The notes under the pieces: model-generated | Told to the model about the DNA's origin: nothing | The model's input: the letters and a program-made list of their open reading frames with translations, nothing else | Databases searched by the model: none | Part shown: in pieces, positions 1 to 5,219 of the stretch | How the letters are laid out: each line of letters begins with the position of its first letter | Numbering within the stretch: position 1 is the stretch's first letter | From: Conexibacter sp. | Lineage (GTDB): Bacteria > Actinomycetota > Thermoleophilia > Solirubrobacterales > Solirubrobacteraceae | Assembly (NCBI GenBank): GCA_025964215.1 | Contig: JAOPZG010000567.1 | Coordinates: 1 to 6,364, forward strand | DNA length: 6,364 nt | Direction: 5' to 3' | Translations under genes and position numbers: made by a program

Positions 1-284
1 AGCAGCTGCTTGTTGGCCGTGACGACGTGCTTGCCGGCGGCCATCGCGCGGACGACGTACTCGCGCGCCGGCTCGATCCCGCCCATCAGCTCGACGATCA
101 GGTCGGAGTCGGCCAGGATCGCGTCGAAGTCGCCCTCGCTGCGGCGCAGGACGCCGCCGATCTCGGGGCGCAGGCCGGTGATGTTCGCGACGTGGTCGGC
201 ACGCTCGGCGACGAGCTCGGCGAACGCGCCGCCGACGGTGCCGCGGCCGAGCAGGCCGATGCGGAAGCGCTCGGGGTCGGGCAT
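1..284 (-). CDS. hom: Homoserine dehydrogenase, N-terminal part (truncated by window edge)
   Basis: Cytosolic NAD(P)-dependent reduction of aspartate-semialdehyde to homoserine, the branch point to threonine and methionine. The visible 94 codons begin [19 protein letters not shown]. Residues 9-20 form the Rossmann beta-turn-alpha nucleotide-binding loop ([12 protein letters not shown]). Residues about 61-95 read [17 protein letters not shown] and then [13 protein letters not shown], the family's strand and the conserved VTANK segment near the active site. The ATG at 284 lies one base after the lysA stop, so the two genes are almost certainly cotranscribed; a GGAGGG lies 12 nt upstream inside lysA. 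The stretch between the nucleotide loop and VELMGG is about 50 residues, about 20 shorter than I recall for typical bacterial Hom, with no sign of a frameshift. The rest of the protein (full length usually 400-440 aa) lies outside the window. Family assignment is firm from motifs; cofactor preference cannot be told. Confidence 0.93.
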   Translation of the reverse strand, partial: MPDPERFRIGLLGRGTVGGAFAELVAERADHVANITGLRPEIGGVLRRSEGDFDAILADSDLIVELMGGIEPAREYVVRAMAAGKHVVTANKQL

Positions 285-285
285 G

Positions 286-1554
286 TTAAGGAAGATCCCT
301 CCGGGTCAGGTCCTCGTAGGTCTCGCGGCGGACGACCGCGCGGGCCTCGCCGTCGCCGACGAAGACGAGCGGCGGCCGCGGCTGGCCGTTGTAGTTGTTG
401 GCCATGGCGTGGCCGTAGGCGCCGGTGACGGGAACGGCGATGAGATCGCCGGGCCGGGGGTCGGGCAAGTCGGCGCCGGCGATCAGGATGTCGCTGGACT
501 CGCAGTGCTTGCCGGCGAGGTGGACGGCGGTCGAGCCGCCCGGGGGGCGGCCGACCACGATCGCCTCGTAGCGGGCGTCGTAGAGCATGGGACGCAAGTT
601 GTCCGACATCCCGCCGTCGACCGCGACGTAGTCCACCACGTTGTGCTTGACCGACTCCACCGTGTACAGGGTGACGGTCGAGTGCGCGACGAGCGCGCGG
701 CCGGGCTCGTCGGCGATCCGCTTGCCCTCGCCGAGGATCTCGCGCATGAGCGAGACCTTGCGCTCGACGTAGTCCTCGATCTCCGGCGCGGACTGCTCGT
801 GGGTGTAGGCGACGCCGAGGCCGCCGCCCATGTTGTAGGTCCGGAAGTCGCCGAGCTGGGCGACCACCTCGAGGGCGGCGCGGAACGGCGCGAGGTCGAG
901 GATCTGCGAGCCGATGTGGAAGTGCAGGCCGTCGAGGTCGAGGCGGTCGGAGGCCTGCGCGCGGTCGATGGCGGTGCGCGCGTCGTCGAGGTTGAACCCG
1001 AACTTGGTGTTCGGGCCGCCGGTGGAGATCTTGGGGTGGGTGTCGGGGCTGACGCCGGGGGCGATGCGGAGCAGGATCCGCTGGCGCTCGCCGGCTGGCA
1101 CGAGGCGCTCGAGGCGCTCCAGCTCGACGAGGTTGTCCACCACGATGTCGCCGATGCCGGCGTCGAGGGCCTGCTGGAGCTCGGCGATCGACTTGGCGTT
1201 GCCGTGGAGGTGGACCTTCTTGGGGTCGAACCCGGCGTTGAGCGCGAGGTGCAGCTCGCCGCCGGAGGCGACGTCGCACGCGAGTCCCTCCTCGGCGAAG
1301 AGGCGCAGGACGGCGGTGGCGGGGAACGACTTGGAGGCGAAGTGGACCTCGTAGTCGTCGGTCCGTTGGGCGAAGGCGCTCAGGAAGCGCCGGGCGCGGC
1401 TGCGGAGGTCCTCCTCGACCACGATGTAGGCGGGCGTGCCGAAGGTCTCCGCGAGCCCGCGGGCGTCGCAGCCGCCGAGCCGCAGGACGCCGTCGGCGTC
1501 GAGGGTCGTGCCCAAAGGCCAGACGTGGGAGACGGGGGTCTGCGTGGTCGCCAT
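286..1554 (-). CDS. lysA: Diaminopimelate decarboxylase
   Basis: PLP-dependent fold-type III decarboxylase that converts meso-2,6-diaminopimelate to L-lysine in the cytosol, the last step of lysine synthesis. The product is 422 aa, a normal length. Visible landmarks are the PLP Schiff-base lysine K75 in FASKSFP (the YAxKAF motif), CDVASGGEL at 93-101, HFHIGSQ at 211-217 (H213 stacks on PLP), the phosphate-binding glycine run GGGLG at 243-247, EPGR at 283-286, and the catalytic CES at 351-353 supplied across the dimer. GAYG...NYNGQPRP near 378-394 closes the substrate pocket. I chose ATG at 1554 because homology begins soon after it ([11 protein letters not shown]). An in-frame ATG at 1581 would add nine residues and overlap the start codon of the divergent hydrolase. 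Neither start has a Shine-Dalgarno, so translation may be leaderless or nearly so. hom follows immediately and should share the transcript. Confidence 0.95.
   Translation of the reverse strand: MATTQTPVSHVWPLGTTLDADGVLRLGGCDARGLAETFGTPAYIVVEEDLRSRARRFLSAFAQRTDDYEVHFASKSFPATAVLRLFAEEGLACDVASGGELHLALNAGFDPKKVHLHGNAKSIAELQQALDAGIGDIVVDNLVELERLERLVPAGERQRILLRIAPGVSPDTHPKISTGGPNTKFGFNLDDARTAIDRAQASDRLDLDGLHFHIGSQILDLAPFRAALEVVAQLGDFRTYNMGGGLGVAYTHEQSAPEIEDYVERKVSLMREILGEGKRIADEPGRALVAHSTVTLYTVESVKHNVVDYVAVDGGMSDNLRPMLYDARYEAIVVGRPPGGSTAVHLAGKHCESSDILIAGADLPDPRPGDLIAVPVTGAYGHAMANNYNGQPRPPLVFVGDGEARAVVRRETYEDLTRRDLP
297..302 (-). promoter_or_regulatory. Candidate ribosome binding site for hom
   Basis: The minus strand reads GGAGGG here, inside the last codons of lysA, 12 nt before the hom ATG. 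It is the only purine-rich Shine-Dalgarno-like match I found near a start in the window. The spacing is longer than the usual 5-9 nt, so termination-reinitiation from lysA may matter more. Confidence 0.4.
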
Positions 1555-1563
1555 CGGCGGGGC

Positions 1564-1574
1564 GGCATGATGCC
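1564..1574. promoter_or_regulatory. Palindrome in the lysA/hydrolase divergent gap
   Basis: GGCATGATGCC is a perfect inverted repeat with 5-bp arms and a one-base centre, sitting in the 25 bp between the lysA start (1554) and the hydrolase start (1580). It contains CATGAT on the plus strand, 8 nt before the hydrolase ATG, and CATCAT on the minus strand, 12 nt before the lysA ATG. Both are weak matches to a -10 hexamer. It could be back-to-back -10 elements or an operator, but short palindromes arise often by chance. Function is inference. Confidence 0.25.
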
Positions 1575-1579
1575 ACGCC

Positions 1580-2287
1580 ATGCGCACCGTTCGGGCTGAC
1601 CCACCCGTGGAGACCGGCGAACTTGACGGCCTGGCATGGGCCCGCTTCGGGGCGGGCGGGTCCGATTCCCGCGCGCCGACCGCCGGCGTGGTCGTCCTGC
1701 ACGGCGCCGATTCGAGGAAGGAGAGCCACTTCGACTTCGCCCGGGCGTGCGCCGGCGGCGGCCTGGCGGCGCTGGCCTTCGACGCCCGCGGCCACGGCGA
1801 GAGCCCGGGGCCGCTGGACGGGCGGGCGATCGACGACGTGGCGCGGATGGCCGATCTGCTGCGCGAGCGGGCCGGCGTGGACGCCGTGGGGCTCCGCGGC
1901 TCCTCCATGGGCGGCTACCTCGCCCTCGTCGCCGCCGCCGAGGCGCGCGCCGCCGCCGTCGTCGCCATCTGCCCGGCGTCCGCGGTGGGACTCTCCGCCG
2001 GCGTCCGCGGCAGCCGCTTCGGCTTCGCCGTCGACCGCGACGCGATCGTGTCGTTGTTGAGAGCCCACGACGAGACCGAGGCCGTCCGAGCGTTGGACGT
2101 GCCGCTCCTGCTCCTCCACGCCGAGGGCGACGAGGTCGTCCCCGTCGAGCTCTCCCGCGCCCTCCACGCAGCAGCTCCCACCTCCAAGCTCATCACCCCA
2201 CCCGGCGGCCACCACCGCTCGATCCAGCACGACGCCGAGCTCCAAGGCGCCTCCGTGCGCTTCCTCAGCCGCGCGATGCGGACCTGA
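1580..2287 (+). CDS. Alpha/beta-fold hydrolase (serine esterase/peptidase-like)
   Basis: A 235-aa single-domain alpha/beta hydrolase with no signal peptide or membrane segment, so probably cytosolic. The order of motifs is canonical: oxyanion-hole HG at 41-42 (VVVLHGAD), FDARGHGES at 67-75, the nucleophile elbow GSSMGG with Ser109, the acid Asp184 in HAEGDEVVP, and the base His211 or His212 in GGHHRS near the C-terminus. The core lacks room for a large cap domain, resembling small acyl-esterase or dienelactone-hydrolase-like members. The substrate cannot be predicted. It is divergent from lysA and convergent with the PIN toxin, whose stop codon abuts its own. No Shine-Dalgarno precedes the ATG at 1580; a GTG at codon 10 is a possible alternative start. 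It is a monocistron in this window with no evident link to its neighbours. Confidence 0.88.
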   Translation: MRTVRADPPVETGELDGLAWARFGAGGSDSRAPTAGVVVLHGADSRKESHFDFARACAGGGLAALAFDARGHGESPGPLDGRAIDDVARMADLLRERAGVDAVGLRGSSMGGYLALVAAAEARAAAVVAICPASAVGLSAGVRGSRFGFAVDRDAIVSLLRAHDETEAVRALDVPLLLLHAEGDEVVPVELSRALHAAAPTSKLITPPGGHHRSIQHDAELQGASVRFLSRAMRT

Positions 2288-2682
2288 CTACAGCTCGGCC
2301 GGGCCGACGACGATGCCCAACCGACTGGTGCCGCGTCGCAGGCGCGCATCAAGTGTCACGACGCGGCAGTCCTGGAGGCGGGCGAGCGCCACGTAGTTGG
2401 CGTCGTACGTCTTCGCCATCCCATTTCATCGGCCAGGACCCACGTCGCATCGGCGAGCGCGTCGGGCTCCGCCGCAGCAACCGGCGCGGTGCGGAGGCGA
2501 TCCCGCATCTCGATCGCCCGTCCGGCATCGATCTCACCGCGCCAGGCCGTCGCATGGAGGACGGACTCGGTCTCAATCCACAGCAGCGGCGGGGCGATCA
2601 GCTCGAACGCCCGCAGCCGCTCGAACCCGAGTGGCGTCGCGATCGCGGCGATCGCCACGCTGGCGTCGACGACGAGCTTCAA
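2288..2682 (-). pseudogene. vapC: PIN-domain ribonuclease toxin (VapC-type), frameshifted
   Basis: VapC toxins are Mg-dependent PIN ribonucleases that stop growth by cleaving RNA unless bound by their antitoxin. The N-terminal 88 codons from TTG at 2682 read MKLVVDASVAIAAIA (acidic D6), then LLWIETESVL (acidic E37), ending LADEMG. The frame then continues as WRRRTT and stops at 2356, giving a 108-aa product without the remaining active-site acids. The adjacent frame from 2419 to the stop at 2288 encodes exactly the missing PIN end: AKTYDANYVALARLQ, then VVTLDARL, then GIVVGPAEL. Restoring one G in the GG at 2416-2417 (minus strand) gives DEMGWAKTYDANYVALA and a 131-aa protein, the usual family size. 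I see no classical slippery heptamer. The TTG start overlaps the antitoxin stop as TTGA, implying translational coupling. It is either a real inactivating mutation or a sequencing error in a G run. Confidence 0.85.
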
Positions 2683-2930
2683 CGACCCTGACGGCCCAGG
2701 GCCACCGCGGCAGCCCAGTTGGGCACGGGCGTACCGTCCTCGAAGTGCTTCCACTCCTCGGGGAGCTCGAGCATCGGGTAGAGCTCGTCGCGAACGCTGT
2801 CGAGATCGCTCGGCGCGATCGCCAGGTGTCCGCGATCGGTCACCGCTACCAGCCGCCCGGAGCGGATCCAACGCCGGACGGTCTCCGGCGTCCGGCCGAC
2901 CCGCTCGGCTGCTTCCGTGACGGTGAGCAC
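2679..2930 (-). CDS. HTH (MerR/excisionase-type) antitoxin of PIN toxin pair
   Basis: An 83-aa cytosolic DNA-binding protein. Residues 1-45 (MLTVTEAAERVGRTPETVR, then WIRSGRL, then a hairpin RGHLAIAPSDLD) match the HTH_17/excisionase-like fold: an LTVTEAA helix, a recognition helix with TPETVRRWI, and a small wing. The acidic C-terminal part (LPEEWKHFEDGTPVPNW, then AAAVALGRQGR) is likely the toxin-neutralising arm. The start is GTG at 2930; no Shine-Dalgarno precedes it, but TACGAT lies 7 nt upstream, pointing to a leaderless mRNA. Its stop TGA overlaps the TTG start of the PIN gene by 4 bp. By analogy with known modules it should bind its own promoter and repress the pair. The gene itself is intact although its partner toxin is frameshifted. 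I leave the symbol blank because its fold differs from classical VapB families. Confidence 0.85.
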   Translation of the reverse strand: MLTVTEAAERVGRTPETVRRWIRSGRLVAVTDRGHLAIAPSDLDSVRDELYPMLELPEEWKHFEDGTPVPNWAAAVALGRQGR

Positions 2931-2937
2931 GGCAGAG

Positions 2938-2943
2938 ATCGTA
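2938..2943 (-). promoter_or_regulatory. Candidate -10 element for the toxin-antitoxin operon
   Basis: The minus strand reads TACGAT (TANNNT class), 7 nt before the antitoxin GTG. Transcription would then start at or next to the start codon, giving a leaderless mRNA. It lies in the 28-bp gap after the M23 gene stop (2959). No convincing -35 is visible. Readthrough from the M23 gene on the same strand is also possible, since I see no terminator in the gap. Confidence 0.35.
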
Positions 2944-2958
2944 AAGGCGGGCGCGGAC

Positions 2959-4167
2959 CTACAGGTAGTTCATCGGGTTCGTCACCGCGCCGTTGATCCG
3001 CACCTCGAAGTGCAGATGCGGCCCGGTGGAGTGCCCGGTGGAGCCCGAGAGCCCGATGATCTGGCCCTGCCTGACCTGCTCGCCGACGTGGACCTTCAGG
3101 ACCGACTGATGGCCGTAGCAGGTGGACAGCGAGGCGGTGTGCTGGATGCAGGTGTAGTTGCCGTAGCCGCCTTCCCAGCCGGCGATGGCGACGCGGCCGC
3201 CGTCGGCGGCGCGGATGGGCGTGCCGGTCGGGACGCCGATGTCCATGCCCGGGTGGCATGCCTCCCAGGCGCGGCGCTCGCAGAAGGGTGCGGTGATCGG
3301 GCCGTTGACGGGCCAGATGAAGCGGCCGCTGCCACCGTGGATCGGGCCGGCGGGCAGGCCGGCACCGCCCTGGAGCTGGGCCTGGACCTTGTCGGACTCC
3401 TTCTGGAGCTCGTCCAGGTGCGTCTCCAGCGACTTGCGCTGCGTGCGCACCTGCGTCAGGGCCTTCGCCTTGCCGGCGCGCGTCTGCTCGTAGCCGACGC
3501 GCGTCCCGATCAGCTGGTCCTTGATCTGCGCGACCTGGTCGCGGCGCGTCTGCACCAGCGCCGTCAGCGTCTGCTGGCGCGCCTCGAGCGTGTCGAGCCG
3601 CGCGGCCGTCGACGTCGCGTCCTTCTTCGCGCTGCGCACGAGCGTGATGACCTGGTTGTCCTGGTCCTGGATCCGGCCGAGGAACTCGCCGCGCTCGATC
3701 AGGTCCGCGAAGCCGTTGGAGTTCAACACGACGCTGACGAGATCCGGCTTGTCGGCCTCGTAGAGCTCGGCCAGCCGCCGCGCCAGGATCGCCCGCCCCT
3801 GCACGAGCCGCGCCTTCAGCCGCGCCAGCCGGGCGCGCTCGCTGCGCAGGTCGGACTGCGTCTGCGTCAGCTCCGCGCGCCGCGCGTCGAGGTCGGCCTG
3901 GATCTTGCCCTCGCGCGCCTGCAGCGTCGAGATCGACCCCTGCAACCGCCTGATCTTCGACGACCAGCGCTGGATGTCGGTGCTCAAGACGTGCTCGGTG
4001 CCCTTGCGGGCGCCGATCTTCGTCTTGGTCTTCTGGATCTTCTGCTGGAGGGAGGCGGCGCGGCCCTGCGGCGTGGTCGCCTCGGAGCCCAGCGGCAGGA
4101 CGAGCCACAGCAGCGCACAGAAGACCAGCGGAAGGACGGCGCCGGCCATCGCGTGGCGCAGGCGCAT
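2959..4167 (-). CDS. Secreted coiled-coil M23 family peptidoglycan endopeptidase
   Basis: A 402-aa exported zinc metallopeptidase expected to cut peptide cross-links in the cell wall during growth or division, or to activate an amidase as EnvC/NlpD do. The start at 4167 gives a signal peptide (MRLRHAMAGAVLPLV, hydrophobic to about residue 26, possible cleavage after SEA at about 30); a GTG at 4233 would bury it behind a basic extension. Residues about 33-268 form long coiled coils rich in Q, K, R and E, broken by ELYEADKPDLVSVVLNSNGF at about 134-153, the hinge typical of CwlO/EnvC-like proteins. The C-terminal M23 domain shows H305xxxD309 (CHPGMD), H353 in CYGHQ, and H384xH386 in GPHLHFE, so zinc ligands and catalytic histidines are all present. 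Four cysteines (296, 304, 340, 350) lie in this domain. It is divergent from htpX. It is probably active, unlike degenerate EnvC relatives. Confidence 0.92.
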   Translation of the reverse strand: MRLRHAMAGAVLPLVFCALLWLVLPLGSEATTPQGRAASLQQKIQKTKTKIGARKGTEHVLSTDIQRWSSKIRRLQGSISTLQAREGKIQADLDARRAELTQTQSDLRSERARLARLKARLVQGRAILARRLAELYEADKPDLVSVVLNSNGFADLIERGEFLGRIQDQDNQVITLVRSAKKDATSTAARLDTLEARQQTLTALVQTRRDQVAQIKDQLIGTRVGYEQTRAGKAKALTQVRTQRKSLETHLDELQKESDKVQAQLQGGAGLPAGPIHGGSGRFIWPVNGPITAPFCERRAWEACHPGMDIGVPTGTPIRAADGGRVAIAGWEGGYGNYTCIQHTASLSTCYGHQSVLKVHVGEQVRQGQIIGLSGSTGHSTGPHLHFEVRINGAVTNPMNYL

Positions 4168-4176
4168 GCGGCGCGG

Positions 4177-4182
4177 ATGGTA
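4177..4182 (-). promoter_or_regulatory. Candidate -10 element for the M23 peptidase gene
   Basis: The minus strand reads TACCAT, 9 nt before the chosen ATG at 4167, placing the transcript start close to the start codon. A TTGCAG lies 20 bp further upstream as a poorly spaced -35. It supports the 4167 start over the GTG at 4233. Confidence 0.35.
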
Positions 4183-4211
4183 GGAGGCCGCACCCTCCGA
4201 CCCTGCAACTC

Positions 4212-4236
4212 GCCGTGCGTGGCGCGCGCGCACGGC
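4212..4236. promoter_or_regulatory. Inverted repeat between M23 gene and htpX (possible operator)
   Basis: GCCGTGCG at 4212-4219 and its exact complement CGCACGGC at 4229-4236 flank a 9-bp spacer. The dyad lies in the 113-bp divergent intergenic region (4168-4280). Its centre, 4224, is 57 bp from each of the two start codons, upstream of both candidate -10 elements, where an activator or shared regulator could act on both genes. A second short palindrome, GGCCGGCC, overlaps its right edge at 4234-4241. No U-run follows on either strand, so a terminator is unlikely. GC-rich DNA yields such repeats by chance, so function is unproven. Confidence 0.35.
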
Positions 4237-4267
4237 CGGCCTTCAGGAAGCCCTAATACGAGAGGAC

Positions 4268-4273
4268 TACCCT
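4268..4273 (+). promoter_or_regulatory. Candidate -10 element for htpX-pspAB
   Basis: TACCCT lies 7 nt before the htpX ATG, so transcription would begin at about the A of the start codon, giving a leaderless mRNA. The only purine-rich stretch (AGAGGA at 4261-4266) is 14 nt from the ATG, too far to be a good ribosome binding site. No clear -35 hexamer is present. Confidence 0.4.
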
Positions 4274-4280
4274 TACGCGC

Positions 4281-5216
4281 ATGAACACGTCGTTCGGTCG
4301 GGACACGGGCTTGCAGGTGCGGATGCTCACGACCATGCTCCTGCTGGGGCTGGTCTACATCGTCTTCTTCGGCGTGCTGTTCGCCAGCGCCGGCGGCGTG
4401 ATCGCGCTGATCGGCTGCGGCGCGTTCCTCGCCTTCCAGTTCTTCGGCTCCGACAAGCTCGCGCTGCGCTCGATGGGCGCCCAGGAGGTCTCGCCGCAGG
4501 AGGCGCCCGAGCTCCACGCGATGATCGAGCGCCTCTGCATCCAGGCCGACATCCCGAAGCCGAAGATCGCGGTCGTCGCCTCGCCGGTCCCGAACGCCTT
4601 CGCGCTCGGCCGCTCGCAGAAGACCGCGACGGTCTGCGCGACCACCGGGATCATGGACCTGCTCTCCCCCGGCGAGCTCGAGGCCGTGATGGCCCACGAG
4701 ATCACGCACATCGTCAACCGCGACGTGATGATCATGACCCTCGCCGGCTTCTTCGCCTCGATCGCGTCGATGATCGTCCAGTTCGGCTTCCTCTTCGGGG
4801 GCGGCGGCTTCGGCGGCGGCGGCTACAGCGACGACGACGACGACGGCCCGTCCTTCATGGCCATCATCCTGATCTCGGCCGTCGTCTGGGTCGTCTCCTT
4901 CTTCCTGATGCGGATGCTCTCGCGCTACCGCGAGTTCGCCGCCGACCGCGGCGCCGCCGTCATCACCGGCCGCCCCTCGGCGCTCTCCTCCGCGCTGCTG
5001 AAGCTCAGCGGCGTCAACGAGCGGATCCCGCAGTCCGACCTCCGCGCCCACGCCGAGATGAACGCGTTCTACATCGTGCCGGTCAAGGTGAAGGACTCGC
5101 TCTACAACCTCTTCTCGACCCACCCGCCGATGGAGAAGCGCATCGAGGCGCTCTCGCGGCTGGAGTCGCAGCTGCAGAGCGGCGGCCGGATCACCGACGT
5201 CGCGCTGGCCTCGTAA
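4281..5216 (+). CDS. htpX: HtpX-type M48 membrane zinc metalloprotease
   Basis: A 311-aa integral membrane protease that degrades misfolded or damaged membrane proteins with its active site on the cytoplasmic side. Two hydrophobic segments lie at about 16-36 and 37-56, two more at about 152-172 and 192-212. The zinc motif H139-E-I-T-H143 follows LSPGELEAVMA, and the third ligand is E218 in SRYREFAADRGA. FSTHPP at 278-283 and the PNAFALG segment near 104-110 are further M48B hallmarks. The length matches HtpX proteins, and all catalytic residues are present. Between the third and fourth membrane segments sits an unusual loop, GGGGFGGGGY followed by SDDDDDG (residues 173-189). The gene is 3 bp upstream of pspAB and clearly its operon partner. 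It diverges from the M23 peptidase gene. In many bacteria htpX responds to envelope or heat stress; no heat-shock element is recognisable here. Confidence 0.96.
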   Translation: MNTSFGRDTGLQVRMLTTMLLLGLVYIVFFGVLFASAGGVIALIGCGAFLAFQFFGSDKLALRSMGAQEVSPQEAPELHAMIERLCIQADIPKPKIAVVASPVPNAFALGRSQKTATVCATTGIMDLLSPGELEAVMAHEITHIVNRDVMIMTLAGFFASIASMIVQFGFLFGGGGFGGGGYSDDDDDGPSFMAIILISAVVWVVSFFLMRMLSRYREFAADRGAAVITGRPSALSSALLKLSGVNERIPQSDLRAHAEMNAFYIVPVKVKDSLYNLFSTHPPMEKRIEALSRLESQLQSGGRITDVALAS

Positions 5217-5219
5217 GCC

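Noticed and set aside
10..1599. A 529-codon plus-strand open frame running antisense to hom and lysA
   Set aside because: It mirrors the minus-strand genes in GC-rich DNA; its product is low-complexity (Val, Gly, Ala, Arg, Asp) with no recognisable domain, whereas the minus strand has clear LysA and Hom motifs.
98..2245. A 715-codon minus-strand open frame spanning hom, lysA and the hydrolase in other frames
   Set aside because: It is Arg/Pro/Ala-rich without motifs and crosses three well-supported genes; it is a by-product of high GC.
2406..2430. Programmed -1 frameshifting in the PIN gene
   Set aside because: In-frame codons GAT GAA ATG GGA TGG do not form an X XXY YYZ heptamer, and I see no clear downstream stem-loop; a lost G explains the break and restores the family-like GWAKTYDA reading.
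2288..2930. Toxin-antitoxin module as part of an insertion sequence or integrative element
   Set aside because: No terminal inverted repeats, target-site duplications, integrase or tRNA attachment site are visible around it.
2397..2996. Plus-strand open frames opposite the toxin-antitoxin pair
   Set aside because: They are Arg/Ser/Pro-rich with no motif; the minus strand holds the recognisable HTH and PIN domains with coupled start and stop.
4212..4241. Rho-independent terminator between the M23 gene and htpX
   Set aside because: The stem-like repeat is followed by no T-run on either strand and lies between two divergent starts, where a terminator would have no transcript to end.
2917..4284. 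A 455-codon plus-strand open frame opposite the M23 peptidase
   Set aside because: The minus-strand frame has a signal peptide, coiled coil and a complete zinc site, while the antisense product is Leu/Arg/Asp-rich and featureless.
4799..4846. GGC and GAC trinucleotide repeats as a separate repeat element
   Set aside because: They are short, imperfect and in frame within htpX, encoding the Gly and Asp loop; they do not form an independent element.
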